A stretch of 64,000 bases of DNA from Gemmatimonadota bacterium (GCA_028873845.1 JAPPNO010000123.1:1-64000), one strand, 5' to 3'; positions 1-9,678 are shown, counted from the stretch's first letter. The notes: a model not told the origin generated them from the letters alone. Translations and numbers: made by a program.

Positions 1-9
1 GGTAGTTAG

Positions 10-680
10 AAGATTTTCTGCCGGGATTCAAACCTCAGTTGCTCCGCCCCGGAGGCGTACGGCCTCGGCGGTGTCGTCAAGGACGCGCCCTGGACCTTCG
101 ACACGGTCATGGTCGAGGGAGCGGCCTCCATCGACGTCGTGGCCATCGCGGCGGGCGCCGCCGAGGGAGCGGTCCGGGCCCTCAACGGGCATCTGGTGCT
201 CGGCCTCACTCCGGCGGAGGGTTCAACGCTGATGCGCGTCCCGAATGGACTGGGGAACGGTTTCGACGAGCGCCTGGCCGCCATTCCCGCCGACCGGCGG
301 GTGACCTTCACATCACACACCGTCGTTGCCGGCGAGACGCTGTCGCACATCGCGCGCAACTACAGGGTGGCCGTGGCGGACCTGCGAGCCGCCAATCCGG
401 ACGTCGAGCCCCGGCGCATGCGGATCGGGACGCGGCTGGTGGTTCCGAGGGCCGGGCCGGTGGCGAGACCCGCCCCCACAGCCGCCAGGGACGGCGGACA
501 GGCGGCCGGCCGGCCGCTGGAGGTGAACGCGTTCACACGGTCAGGCCCGGGGACACGCTGTGGCGGATCGCGCGGTTGCACGAGGTGGAGCTGGAACGCC
601 TGCTCGCCCACAACGAATTGTCGGCGGACGACAAGATCTTTCCCGGCGACAGGATCAGGATTCCGTCGGGCGGCCGCTGA
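10..680 (+). pseudogene. MltD-like lytic transglycosylase, C-terminal LysM part, frameshifted and 5'-truncated
   Basis: Only the tail of a membrane-bound lytic murein transglycosylase D-like protein is present. In frame 1 a linker typical of MltD (PEAYGLGGV, then ALNGHLVLGLTP) leads into a first LysM peptidoglycan-binding repeat (VVAGETLSHIARNYRVAV...). The second LysM repeat (VRPGDTLWRIARLHEVELERLL) is in frame 3, so a one-base slip lies between about 500 and 545. The transglycosylase domain would lie left of the window, yet frame 1 has a TAG at 7-9 and the first 45 bases do not read as MltD in any frame; this may be a poor contig edge. LysM repeats would anchor the enzyme to cell wall. Either a pseudogene or an assembly error; the family call is fairly sure, the broken state is seen directly. 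Confidence 0.6.
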
Positions 681-692
681 CGGCCGGCTGCG

Positions 693-1202
693 CTACTGCG
701 AATCCCGCCGCCAGCTCCCGCTTCGCCCCCCCGACTTCTCGACGAGCCGTATCGGCCCGATCGTCATGCCGCGATCCACGGCCTTGAGCATGTCGTAGGC
801 GGCGAGCAGCGCCACCGCCACCGCCGTGAGCGCCTCCATCTCCACGCCGGTCTGCCCGGTGATCGAGGCGGTGGCCGTCACCCGTAGTCCGGGCAGTGCA
901 CTGTCGGGTTGGATGTCCACGCTCACGCTCGCGGCCGGGAGGACGTGGCAGAGGGGGATGAGTTCGCCGGCGCGCTTGCCGCCCATGATTCCGGCGACGC
1001 GTGCGACCTGCTCCACGTCGCCCTTGGGGTTGCCGCCGCCGACGAGCACGCGGTACGCCTCGGGGGAGCAGCGGAGGACTCCCTCCGCGACGGCGAGCCG
1101 GGCGGTGGACGCCTTGGCGGTCACGTCCACCATGCCGGCATCACCTTCGGGATTCAGGTGCGTCAGCGGGGCCTCGCCGGGCCGATTCGGGTCTTTCGCC
1201 AT
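693..1202 (-). CDS. moaC: Cyclic pyranopterin monophosphate synthase MoaC
   Basis: Converts the MoaA product (3',8-cyclo-GTP) to cyclic pyranopterin monophosphate, the second step of molybdenum cofactor synthesis, in the cytoplasm. The 169-residue product has the usual MoaC length and landmarks: DVTAKASTARLAVAEG near the N-terminus, ELIPLCHVLP in the middle, GVEMEALTAVAVALLAAYDM and a final EKSGGRSG. The start ATG at 1202 shares one base with the holB stop (TGATG on the minus strand), so it is translationally coupled to holB. It is the last gene of the long minus-strand train and converges on the mltD fragment with 12 bp between. No other molybdopterin genes are in the window. Confidence 0.95.
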   Translation of the reverse strand: MAKDPNRPGEAPLTHLNPEGDAGMVDVTAKASTARLAVAEGVLRCSPEAYRVLVGGGNPKGDVEQVARVAGIMGGKRAGELIPLCHVLPAASVSVDIQPDSALPGLRVTATASITGQTGVEMEALTAVAVALLAAYDMLKAVDRGMTIGPIRLVEKSGGRSGSWRRDSQ

Positions 1203-2350
1203 CAGGCCGCCGGTGTCAGGGTTTCCTCCAGCTCCAGCAAAACTCCGGAGATCAATAGCTGGGGGTTTACGTTGCCGAGCGCCAGCATGCGGGCCGCCTC
1301 GATCCGGTCGACGGCTGTCGCCACGCGGTCCGGAGTAAGCTGCAGACGCCGGGCCGTTTCCTTCAGGAATCGGAGTTCGTCGGCGTTTACGACGCGGTCG
1401 TCCCGGCCGAGGGCGGCGGCCCCGAGGTCGCGAATCCACAGCTGCAACGCGGCGAAGAGCCCGAGCAGCCCCCGGGCGCCCCCGGGGCCGAATGCGAGAG
1501 CGGCCCGGTAGGCGTCGGCCCGCTTCCCCTCCACCGCGGCTCGCAACAGCTCCAGCGCCCGCGCCCGCTCGGCAGCGTGCACTCCCTCTCCGTCGAGGTG
1601 TCCGAGCGCCGTGCCGATGGAGCCCTGCGAACGCGTTGCGGCCTCCGCCGCGGTTGCCGGATCGGCTCCGCATTCCTCTTCCAGGAACGCTGCCACCTCT
1701 TCAACGGGAAGCGGTGGCAGGTGGAGGGGAAGGGTGCGGGAGCGGATGGTATCGAGCAGGCTGCCGGGGCGGCCCGAGGTGAGGATGAAGCGGCTGCCGT
1801 CGGGCGGCTCCTCCAGCAGCTTGAGCAGGGCGTTGGCCGCCTCCGGGCTCGCCTCCTGGGGCACCAGGTACTCGGCGTCGCCGATGATGAAGAACTGTTG
1901 GCTGCCCATCGCGGGACGCTTGTGCGCCCGGGCCCGGATCGAGAGGACGGCGGCAAGGTAGATGCCCTTGACGTCGGTGTCTCCCTCGGGGCGGAGAGGT
2001 TGCCGCCGGAACTCGGCGAGCCTGTTGTGACGCGCCTCTTCGAGGGCTTCCGCAAGCTTTCCGGGCGTGGAAGCGCGTTTGGGGCGGGGCAGGGGGAAGT
2101 ACCAGTGGATGTCGGGGTGTTCCAGGCGCAGCGCCAGGCGGCAGCTGTTGCAGTGGTCGCAGGGGCGCGTGTCGGCGGCGCAAAGGGCGGTGCGGGCCAT
2201 CCAGAGGGCGAGGGACTGCTTGCCGCAGCCGGGCATGCCGTGGACGAGGACGGTCGCGGGGAGGGTGCCGCGCGAGAGGGCGCGGTGCAGGGATGCGCGC
2301 AGCGCGCGGTGGCCGCGAAAGGCGGGGGATGGGGGGGGTGGGCGGGTCAT
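1202..2350 (-). CDS. holB: DNA polymerase III delta' subunit (clamp loader)
   Basis: Clamp-loader subunit that, with tau/gamma and delta, opens and loads the beta sliding clamp. The 382-residue reading starts at the ATG that overlaps the pdxA stop by 4 nt (ATGA). Visible marks: a P-loop-like VHGMPGCGKQSLA near residue 35, the cysteine zinc module CAADTRPCDHCNSC, and NALLKLLEEPPDGSRFILTS followed by SRT where the SRC motif of clamp loaders is usual. The C-terminal helical collar is variable, ending LISGVLLELEETL. The longer ORF in the track reads back into pdxA and is not used. DnaX-type ATPases share the fold, but the length and weak P-loop fit delta'. Confidence 0.88.
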   Translation of the reverse strand: MTRPPPPSPAFRGHRALRASLHRALSRGTLPATVLVHGMPGCGKQSLALWMARTALCAADTRPCDHCNSCRLALRLEHPDIHWYFPLPRPKRASTPGKLAEALEEARHNRLAEFRRQPLRPEGDTDVKGIYLAAVLSIRARAHKRPAMGSQQFFIIGDAEYLVPQEASPEAANALLKLLEEPPDGSRFILTSGRPGSLLDTIRSRTLPLHLPPLPVEEVAAFLEEECGADPATAAEAATRSQGSIGTALGHLDGEGVHAAERARALELLRAAVEGKRADAYRAALAFGPGGARGLLGLFAALQLWIRDLGAAALGRDDRVVNADELRFLKETARRLQLTPDRVATAVDRIEAARMLALGNVNPQLLISGVLLELEETLTPAA

Positions 2351-3345
2351 GGCGCCCGCCGCCGCCGCGCCAAGCGCGCCGCCAGCCCCACCGCCGCAAT
2401 CATCGACGACGGATCGGCCACGCCCTTCCCGGCGATGTCGAACGCGGTGCCATGATCGGGCGAGGTCCGCACGAACGGCAGCCCGATCGTCACGTTTACA
2501 CCGCGGCCGAATGCCGCCGTCTTGAAGGCCGCCATCCCCACATCGTGATAGGGTGCCACGACCGCGTCGAACTCGCCCGTGAAGGCCCGTTTGAACACCG
2601 TGTCGGCGGGAACGGGGCCCGTCACGGACCACGGGTCCGGCGACAGTGCGGCCAGGGCGGGGGCGTAGATGTCCCGCTCCTCCGTGCCGAACATGCCCTC
2701 GTCCGAGGCGTGGGGATTGAGGGCGCAGAGCGCGATCCGGGGAGCCACGATCCCCCAGTCGGTGCGGAGTGCGCGCCCGAGCAGCCGGGTCTGGGAGACG
2801 AGCAGCTCCGCGGTCACAAGATCCGGAACTCGAGCGAGCGGCACGTGGATGGTCGCGAGCAACACGCGCTTCGCCGGTTCCCCGGCCACGCCTTCGTCGC
2901 ACATCACCATCCCCACCCGCGGCACCCCCGCCAGCGCCATCAGCATCTCCGTATGGCCGGGGTGGTATCCGGCCGCGGCCAGCGCCGGCTTGTGCACGGG
3001 CGCGGTCACGACGGCATCGGCCTCGCCCTCCAGCGCCAGTTCCACCGCCCGTTCGATCGCCAGCCCCGCCGCCTCCCCCGGCCCCAGCCCCGCCGCCCCA
3101 CCCCCCACCGCCTCGAAACGGCACGGCGCCACGAAATCCCCACCGTACTCCACCGGCCCGATCACGCGCACGGGATCGCCGATCTCCCCGAGCCCTTCCA
3201 ACGCGCTGGCCACGACCTCGGGCCCGATCCCCCTCGGATCGCCCAGCGTGACCGCCAGACGGACTCCGCCAGCGGGTGTCCCCAGTTCAGAACCCCTTGA
3301 TTTCGACGTAGGTCTTCGCGCGGAGGCCATCGACAAGTGCTTCAA
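2347..3345 (-). CDS. pdxA: 4-hydroxythreonine-4-phosphate dehydrogenase
   Basis: NAD-dependent oxidation of 4-phosphohydroxy-L-threonine in the DXP-dependent route to pyridoxal phosphate; cytoplasmic metal-dependent dimer. Family marks are clear: TLGDPRGIGPEV at the start of the core, TAPVHKPALAAAGYHPGHTEML with metal-binding histidine, and YHDVGMAAFKTAAFGRGVNV followed by RTSPDHGTAFDIAGKG. The ATG at 3345 (or the ATG at 3330) lies inside the 3' end of the surA-like gene; no start codon exists closer to the conserved core, so an overlap of 44-59 nt is forced. It overlaps holB by 4 nt. Length of about 330 residues is normal. Confidence 0.93.
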   Translation of the reverse strand: MKHLSMASARRPTSKSRGSELGTPAGGVRLAVTLGDPRGIGPEVVASALEGLGEIGDPVRVIGPVEYGGDFVAPCRFEAVGGGAAGLGPGEAAGLAIERAVELALEGEADAVVTAPVHKPALAAAGYHPGHTEMLMALAGVPRVGMVMCDEGVAGEPAKRVLLATIHVPLARVPDLVTAELLVSQTRLLGRALRTDWGIVAPRIALCALNPHASDEGMFGTEERDIYAPALAALSPDPWSVTGPVPADTVFKRAFTGEFDAVVAPYHDVGMAAFKTAAFGRGVNVTIGLPFVRTSPDHGTAFDIAGKGVADPSSMIAAVGLAARLARRRRAP

Positions 3346-4714
3346 ACCGCTTCTGATCGATGAGCGTTCCCCTGATCGACTCCTTCAGGTCCTCGTAGGT
3401 GTAGTCGCCGGCCTCACGGACCTCGACAATCCTGATGACGGCAAAGTACTCCCCCGGCATGACGATCCCGAAGGCGGGCACATGCTGCCGCTCCCGGAAG
3501 GTGAACTCGACGGGCCCCACGATCTCGCCGGCCTCCCGCCGGCCCAGGGCAGCCAGGTACGCAGGCGGGAATCCTTGTGCCACCTCCCTTGTCGGGACGG
3601 TGAACGAGTCCGGGATCTGGATGTTGTGGTAGTCGTCGACGAGGGCCTGGAAGTCCTCGGACTGCGCGCGTTCGGCGATGTCCTCCGCCAGACCGCGGGT
3701 CCTCGAAATGTCGGAGTAGTCCGTCACCGGACGTATCAGGATGTGGCGGGCGCTACGCTCCGCTCCGCGGATTCGTTCCAGGAGGATGACGTGAAACCCG
3801 AACTCGGTCTCCACCACCTCGCTGAGTGCCCCTTCGGGCAGCGAAAAGGCGGCCTCTTCGAACTCGGTCGCCATTCCCTGTCCCCTGCGGAACCAGCCCA
3901 GGTCGCCTCCCGCGGGAGCGGTTCCCGGATCCTGCGAGTATGCGCCCGCGAGCTCGGCGAAGTCCTCGCCCGAACGCGCCCGCAGCAGGATATCCTCGGC
4001 TCGGGACCTGGCCGCCGCCTGCCCGGAATCCGAGGGAAGGACGCGCATCAGGACCTGTCTGAAGGTGACGGTCGCCGGACGTTCCCCGAAACCGGCGCGC
4101 CCTGCCTCGAAAAAGTCCCGAATCTCGTCCTCGGTGACCTCGACCGCGCCCTGGCCGATGTTGGTCTGGACATAGAGGCGGACGAGCTGCTGCTGGCGTA
4201 TCTGTTCTCTGCGCATCTCCCGCAGCGACTGCAGGGTCATCCCCTGGGTGGCCAGGGCCCTTTCCAGCTCGGCCCGGTTCGGAAAGCTGCTTTCCACCTG
4301 CGCCATCACACCGTTCAGCGCCTCCTCCACCTGCTCTTCCTCCACTTCGAGCAGCGTGTCCCGGGCCGCGGCCTGCAGGATGATCTGCACCTCCACGATC
4401 CGGTCGATGATCTCCCGGCGGATGCTGTCCCTTTGGGGGGTTCCCTCGGGCGGGAGCGCGCCGCGCTGGGCCTCCAGTTGGCGTTCGTCCTGGATGATGT
4501 CGGAGAGGAGGACCACGGAGTCCCCGACGATCGCGACGACCCGGTCCACCAGGCTGTCCTGGCCCCATGCATTGCCGGGAGCGATGGCGCACAGGAGAAG
4601 CGCAAGGGACATGGCCGCGAGCCGGGGGCGGCGCGAACCCGCCGGGCGACGCGCGCCGGAACCGGAACGTCCGCGGGCGGTGCGCCGGGCTCCGTGACAG
4701 TCTGTCTCTTTCAT
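3287..4714 (-). CDS. surA: SurA-like periplasmic peptidyl-prolyl isomerase / chaperone
   Basis: Periplasmic chaperone for outer-membrane beta-barrel proteins, fitting a genome rich in TonB receptors. The 475-residue product has a basic N-terminus and a signal peptide (MSLALLLCAIAPGNAWGQ), a SurA N-terminal chaperone domain (DRVVAIVGDSVVLLSDI, roughly residues 53-205), a clear parvulin domain (TFRQVLMRVLP to TEFGFHVILLERI, about 215-315) and a second, more diverged parvulin-like region starting ARHILIRPV. The C-terminal YVEIKGF resembles the strand that completes the chaperone core. It follows a second foldase gene by 45 bp and overlaps pdxA. The gene pair order surA-pdxA is also known from proteobacteria. 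Confidence 0.88.
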   Translation of the reverse strand: MKETDCHGARRTARGRSGSGARRPAGSRRPRLAAMSLALLLCAIAPGNAWGQDSLVDRVVAIVGDSVVLLSDIIQDERQLEAQRGALPPEGTPQRDSIRREIIDRIVEVQIILQAAARDTLLEVEEEQVEEALNGVMAQVESSFPNRAELERALATQGMTLQSLREMRREQIRQQQLVRLYVQTNIGQGAVEVTEDEIRDFFEAGRAGFGERPATVTFRQVLMRVLPSDSGQAAARSRAEDILLRARSGEDFAELAGAYSQDPGTAPAGGDLGWFRRGQGMATEFEEAAFSLPEGALSEVVETEFGFHVILLERIRGAERSARHILIRPVTDYSDISRTRGLAEDIAERAQSEDFQALVDDYHNIQIPDSFTVPTREVAQGFPPAYLAALGRREAGEIVGPVEFTFRERQHVPAFGIVMPGEYFAVIRIVEVREAGDYTYEDLKESIRGTLIDQKRFEALVDGLRAKTYVEIKGF

Positions 4715-4759
4715 GTTGCCGCTCGGGTCAGTGGATGGTACGGTGCGCCGGGACCCATG

Positions 4760-6232
4760 CTACCACGATCGGATCTCCGCAATGCGCGCGACCGTTGCCC
4801 CGATCCGGGATTCGCGGATCCGCCAGGACCCCTGATCCCTGAGGAGAAATGTAACGCTACCCAGGGGGACGATCTGCCGCTCTCCGGAGATGACCCGGAT
4901 CAGCGCCGCCTCCACCCTTTCGGCGGGGGTCGCGGGAACCGGCGGCGCGGATATGGCCCCGACACTGTCCACCGGGCCCGCGCCGGCGCCGGGCAAGCTG
5001 TCTTCGGGCCCCGGGCCGGTGCCGGGGACGAGACCGATTTCCTCCGCCCAGCCGAGGATCACGGTGCGCGCCTCCTGCGCGACCGAATCCGTCTCCTCCC
5101 CGGTCGGCGCAAATCCGCGCGAGCGCGCTTCCTGGAGGATGAGCTGCTCCTGTCCGAGTTGAAGGAGCGCCGTCTCCAGCTCTTCGTCCGGCGCGTTTCG
5201 GATGTTCTCGGCAAAGCCGTCCGGGGCGCTCTCGAAAATCCGAATGAAGTCTCCCGCCGAGTACGCGCCACCGTCCCATGTGACCAGGTCGCGCCGCGCG
5301 GCGCCCCGCGAAAGGCTCGACCGCGTTGCCGCTGCGAGGGAGCGCGCGATCTGCAGCGCGTCTTCGGCGAGACCCAGGCCGGACTCGGAGCCGAGCGCGC
5401 TGACGTACTCGGTCTCGGCCCGGGCGACCCTTTCCTGTTGAATCCGGCGCCGGAATTCCGTGCCCACCTCCTCGAGGTCGGGTACTTCAAGGGCGTCGAG
5501 ACGCAGAAGGTGATAGCCGAGAGGCGTTTCGACCGGGCCGCTGAGCTGGCCCGGCCGGAGACCGAAGACGGCTTCATCGACCGGGGCCAGCATCTCTCCC
5601 CGCCCGAAGGTCCCCATGTCGCCTCCGCGCGGTCCGCTCCCCGGATCACCGCTGTAGCGCCGGGCCAGGGTGGCGAAGTCGGAGCCGCCGGCCAGCTGCG
5701 CGTGGAGTTCCTCCGCGACCACGCGCACGCTGTCGCGCTGCCGCCGGGTCGCGCCGCGGGGGAAGGGAAGGAGTATCTGCGAGGCCGTCGCGCGCGCACC
5801 GGGCATTTCGGTCGCGAACCGCGTGGTGAGTTCCTCGTCCGTGACCACCGTGTCCACGGGGACCGCTTCCTCCCGGAGGCGTCCCAGCATGATCTCGTTG
5901 AGTGCCAGCTCGGTCGCGGGCCCGACGTCCAGCGAAGCCAGCCCGTCGCCCTCCTCCAGTCTGGCGGAAAGAAGCGAGTAGTCCACCCAGAGTTCGGCGA
6001 CGACCCGCACCACCTGACTGTCGCCGGGAACGCTGCTGTGATCGGCGATGAGCCGGGCCGCATCCTCGACCGTCAGACGGCTCCCGCCGGCCTCGGCCAG
6101 GGGTCCCGGCCCGCAGGCGGCGAACCCGAGGACGGCCGGCAGGACGGCTTGCCGCCATCGGTTGCCGGGGCGGCGGTGGCAGCGGCCGCGTCCGGCGGCT
6201 CGATGGGTTGGGCCGGTGGGGCGTTGCAGCAT
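4760..6232 (-). CDS. Parvulin-type peptidyl-prolyl isomerase, probable lipoprotein
   Basis: A second foldase directly upstream of the surA-like gene. I start at the ATG at 6232 (MLQRPTG), giving 490 residues; the longer ORF start lies within mfd. The N-terminus has a basic stretch then VLPAVLGFAACGPGPL, a plausible but imperfect lipobox, so a membrane-anchored PrsA/PpiD-like role is likely. The central parvulin domain is readable at about 150-260 (ATASQILLPFPRG through GGDMGTFGRGEMLAPVDEAV to TPLGYHLLRLDAL). The C-terminal third is Glu/Gln-rich helix followed by a Pro/Gly-rich linker (GPGPEDSLPGAGAGP) and a short end domain. It probably helps fold secreted proteins; substrate unknown. Confidence 0.8.
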   Translation of the reverse strand: MLQRPTGPTHRAAGRGRCHRRPGNRWRQAVLPAVLGFAACGPGPLAEAGGSRLTVEDAARLIADHSSVPGDSQVVRVVAELWVDYSLLSARLEEGDGLASLDVGPATELALNEIMLGRLREEAVPVDTVVTDEELTTRFATEMPGARATASQILLPFPRGATRRQRDSVRVVAEELHAQLAGGSDFATLARRYSGDPGSGPRGGDMGTFGRGEMLAPVDEAVFGLRPGQLSGPVETPLGYHLLRLDALEVPDLEEVGTEFRRRIQQERVARAETEYVSALGSESGLGLAEDALQIARSLAAATRSSLSRGAARRDLVTWDGGAYSAGDFIRIFESAPDGFAENIRNAPDEELETALLQLGQEQLILQEARSRGFAPTGEETDSVAQEARTVILGWAEEIGLVPGTGPGPEDSLPGAGAGPVDSVGAISAPPVPATPAERVEAALIRVISGERQIVPLGSVTFLLRDQGSWRIRESRIGATVARIAEIRSW

Positions 6233-6323
6233 CGTTTTCGCCTTTCGGTTCTGTGATTTCCGCGGCAAGGTCGCACGAGTCAAAGTACGTTTGCGACGTC
6301 CGGCTGTCCCGCCCCGGGAGCTC

Positions 6324-9300
6324 CTACCCACGGACCGCCAGGGCGTCCATGGCTCGCGCTGCGACGTCGGCGAGCCTTTCCTCGTCCCCACACCGGACGA
6401 TAAGCGACAGGGGTGAGATGCGGCGCACCTCGATGGCGACTCCATCGCCGTCGAACGCATCCTCCAGCGCCGACATGCGGGGCACGACATCTGGACGAAA
6501 GCTCACCCTTGCACTACCCCCGCGTACCAGAATACGGTCCACGCCCGCGTCGCGGCCCGCGAGTCCAAGCAGCGCCTTGTCCAGCAGCCGGCGGGCCTCG
6601 CGGGGCGGTCTGCCGAACCGGTCGGCGATCTCCGCGGCCAGCTTCGGCACCTCCTTCCGGTCCGCCAGCCCCGCCAGGCGCCGGTACAGGTGGAGCTTCT
6701 GGTGCGGGTCGGCCACAAAGGCGTCGGGAAGGTACGCGCCAGCCTCCATGATGACCTCGGGACGCGGGAACCGCTCCCGTCCCGGTTCCCGGCGCATTCG
6801 CTTCACGGCCTCCTCCATCATGCGCATGTAGGTGTCCAGACCGACCGCGTGCGCGAACCCCGACTGGTCCTCGCCCAGGAGATTGCCCGCGCCCCGGACC
6901 TCGAGGTCGCGCATCGCGATCTGGTAGCCGCTGCCCAGCTCGGTGTAGTGTTCAAGCACCCTGAGCCGCTTCTCGGCCTCCGGCGTGATCGCCTCCGGGA
7001 CGACCAGGTAGCAGTATGCGCGCCGGTCCCACCGCCCCACCCGGCCCCGTATCTGGTACAGCTGCGACAGCCCGAAGCGGTCCGCGCGCGTCACGATCAG
7101 GGTGTTCGCGTTCGCGACGTCCAGCCCGTTCTCGATGATCGACGAGCAGACGAGCACATCGGTGCCGCCGTCGACGAAACGCGTCATGGCCCGGTCGAGG
7201 GGTGCGGCTCCCATCTGGCCGTGCGCCACGTCGACCCGCGCTTCGGGGAGCAGCCGCCGCACGCGCGCCGCGGCCGTGTCGATCGTCTCGACCCGGTTGT
7301 GCAGGAAGAAGACCTGGCCGCCACGATCGAGTTCCCGCTGGCACGCCTCGGCGATCAGGTGGTCGCTCCACGCGATCACGTGGGTCATCACCGCCATCCG
7401 GTCGCGGGGCGGGGTGCGGATGAGCGACAGGTCGCGGATCCCGGCGAGCGACAGATAAAGGGTGCGCGGGATGGGCGTCGCGGACAGGGTCAGGACATCG
7501 ACGGTGGCGCGCAACTTCTTCAGCCGCTCCTTCTGACGGACCCCCAGGCGCTGCTCCTCGTCGATGACCGCCAGCCCCAGGTCGTGGAAGACCACGTCGC
7601 CGGAGAGGAGACGGTGGGTGCCGACGACGATATCGACCGTGCCGTTCTTCAGCCCCGCCAGGACCCTGCGCTGCGCGGCCGCGGAATCGAAGCGGGACAG
7701 CGAGGCCACGGTGACGGGGTAGTCGGCGAGCCGGTCGCCGAAGGTCTTCAAGTGCTGCGCCACCAGCACCGTGGTGGGGGCCAGCACCGCCACCTGCTTG
7801 CCGTCCTGCACGGCCTTGAAGGCCGCGCGGATCGCGACCTCGGTTTTCCCGTAGCCGGCATCGCCGCAGACGAGGCGGTCCATGATCCGGCGCGACTCCA
7901 TGTCACGCTTGACGTCATCGACCGCGGCCCGCTGGTCCGGCGTGTCCTCGTAGAGGAAGGCGGACTCCATCGCGTGCTGCCAGCGGGTGTCGGGCGGGAA
8001 GGCATGGCCTGCACGCGATCGCCGGGTGGCGTAGAGTTCCAGGAGTTCGGCGGTCATCCGGCGGATGGCAGATTCGGTCTTCCGTTTCAGGGTCTTCCAC
8101 CGCTTGCCCCCGATCCGGTGCAGCCGCGCGGGCCGGTCGCCGGGGTGCGCGCCGACCCAGCGCTCCACCTGGTCCAGTCGGTGCACGGGGACGCGCAGGA
8201 CCTCGCCGCCGTCGTACTCGACCACCAGGGCTTCGATCGACTCCCCGCCGATGACGACGCGTTCCAGCCCCTGGAACCGGCCGATTCCGTGTTCCATGTG
8301 CACGATATGGTCGCCCGGCGACAGCTGGGCGAGACTTTCCAGGGCGGCCGCCCCCCGAAACCGTCGCCCGCGACGGAGCTTGCGGTCGCGCCGGAAGATC
8401 TCGTGGTCGGTGAGGATGTTGACGGGGGGCTGCGAGTCCTCCAGACAGAACCCGCTGGTGAGCGAACCGACCACCAGGTGGCACCCGCGCGGAGGTCGGC
8501 CGCGACGGTCGGCAATGAGGTCGTCCAGTCGATTCGCCTGTCCGTCGTTGTCACAGAGGATGCAGGTCTCGGCACCCCTGGCGGCCGCGTCGGCCAGGAA
8601 CGCGCGCAGCCGGTTCATCTTCCGCTCGAAGACGGGAGGGCGGCGGGCATGGAGGACGGGACTCCCGACGTGCTCCTCGACGAAGGTGAGGCACGGATGC
8701 CGGGCCACGCGTTCCGCCAGCTCTTCGGGAGGCAGCATGAGCGTGCCGGGATGAGTTGCGGGGTTGTCGTCCCTCAACGCTTCCCGGTATCGGGTCTCGG
8801 CCCGTCGCCACAGTTCACGCGCGCCCTCGTCCCACGGCTCGGTTCCGGCACGGACCAGGATCGTGTCGAGAGGAAGCCGGTCCAGGATGGAGCAGGGCGA
8901 ACGGTGCGCCTTCCCGGCGCTGCTCCCGAATCGCACGGGCAGGATATCGATGCGCTCCACCGGCTCCGTGGAACGCTGGTCGAGGATGTCGAAGAGGCGG
9001 ACGGACTCGACCTCGTCCCCCCGGAACTCGACGCGGGCCGGCCCGGCGGCCCCGAACGAGAAGAGGTCGACCAGGCCGCCGCGAACGGCGTAGCACCCGG
9101 CTGCTTCCACCATGGGTGTGCGCTGGAAGCCGCGTTGTTCGAGACGGTCGATGAGGTCGTCGCGGCGAAGCTCCCGTCCGGCGGCGACGGTGAAGCGGAG
9201 GTCGGCCAGGTCATCCGGAATCGGGGCCAGCTCCTGGAGCGCGCGCCGCGTGGCCACCATGACGCGTGCCCGCCCGGACAGGATCGCCTCCACCGCCTCC

Positions 9301-9653
9301 ACGCGCTCGCCGGCGATCGCGGCCCGGGCGTCCTCGCCGACGGGCGCCGTGTCTTCCTGCTGAGGGAAGTGCACGGCCAGCTCCGGTCCAAGCAGGGTCT
9401 CCATGTCCGCCAGGTGCCGGCCCGCTTCGTTGGGCGAGGCGGCGGCCAGGAGCCAGACACGGTTGGGCAGCCGGGTGACAAGGGCGGCGAGGGTGGCGAG
9501 GGGCAGCGAACCCGCTGCTCCGCCGACGGTGGACGACACGTTCGGACCGGGGAGATCGCGGCTCAGTGCCCGGCAGGCGGGAGTCCGGGCGACTGCGGCC
9601 ACGGCGGGATGGAGGTCGGGAGCCTGTGGCGCGCGGCCGGGACTCGACCTCAT
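6324..9653 (-). CDS. mfd: Transcription-repair coupling factor
   Basis: DNA translocase that removes stalled RNA polymerase at lesions and recruits UvrA. Starting at the ATG at 9653 the product is 1109 residues, close to the family norm; the longer ORF reads back through the batA-like gene. Domains in order: UvrB-like N-terminal module (about 1-350), RNA polymerase-interacting CarD-like domain (LSPGDHIVHMEHGIGRFQGL), RecG-like helicase motor with Walker A GDAGYGKTEVAIRAAFKA, VIDEEQRLGVRQKERLK, SATPIPRTL and QIRGRVGRWDRRAYCYL, then the C-terminal TRCF domain ending ALAVRG. It begins 25 bp after the batA-like stop and is followed, after 91 bp, by the foldase lipoprotein. Confidence 0.96.
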   Translation of the reverse strand: MRSSPGRAPQAPDLHPAVAAVARTPACRALSRDLPGPNVSSTVGGAAGSLPLATLAALVTRLPNRVWLLAAASPNEAGRHLADMETLLGPELAVHFPQQEDTAPVGEDARAAIAGERVEAVEAILSGRARVMVATRRALQELAPIPDDLADLRFTVAAGRELRRDDLIDRLEQRGFQRTPMVEAAGCYAVRGGLVDLFSFGAAGPARVEFRGDEVESVRLFDILDQRSTEPVERIDILPVRFGSSAGKAHRSPCSILDRLPLDTILVRAGTEPWDEGARELWRRAETRYREALRDDNPATHPGTLMLPPEELAERVARHPCLTFVEEHVGSPVLHARRPPVFERKMNRLRAFLADAAARGAETCILCDNDGQANRLDDLIADRRGRPPRGCHLVVGSLTSGFCLEDSQPPVNILTDHEIFRRDRKLRRGRRFRGAAALESLAQLSPGDHIVHMEHGIGRFQGLERVVIGGESIEALVVEYDGGEVLRVPVHRLDQVERWVGAHPGDRPARLHRIGGKRWKTLKRKTESAIRRMTAELLELYATRRSRAGHAFPPDTRWQHAMESAFLYEDTPDQRAAVDDVKRDMESRRIMDRLVCGDAGYGKTEVAIRAAFKAVQDGKQVAVLAPTTVLVAQHLKTFGDRLADYPVTVASLSRFDSAAAQRRVLAGLKNGTVDIVVGTHRLLSGDVVFHDLGLAVIDEEQRLGVRQKERLKKLRATVDVLTLSATPIPRTLYLSLAGIRDLSLIRTPPRDRMAVMTHVIAWSDHLIAEACQRELDRGGQVFFLHNRVETIDTAAARVRRLLPEARVDVAHGQMGAAPLDRAMTRFVDGGTDVLVCSSIIENGLDVANANTLIVTRADRFGLSQLYQIRGRVGRWDRRAYCYLVVPEAITPEAEKRLRVLEHYTELGSGYQIAMRDLEVRGAGNLLGEDQSGFAHAVGLDTYMRMMEEAVKRMRREPGRERFPRPEVIMEAGAYLPDAFVADPHQKLHLYRRLAGLADRKEVPKLAAEIADRFGRPPREARRLLDKALLGLAGRDAGVDRILVRGGSARVSFRPDVVPRMSALEDAFDGDGVAIEVRRISPLSLIVRCGDEERLADVAARAMDALAVRG

Positions 9654-9678
9654 CTCGCCGGGATACGCCGTGGGGGCC

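Noticed and set aside
15-45. GGATTCAAACC near the left edge, resembling the complement of a tRNA T arm
   Set aside because: The flanking bases do not form a T stem or acceptor stem, so no tRNA is supported.
2669-6256. 1195-residue plus-strand ORF opposite pdxA, surA-like and foldase genes
   Set aside because: Composition is Arg/Pro/Gly/His-rich with no domain, and it lies wholly antisense to genes with clear motifs; a GC-codon shadow.
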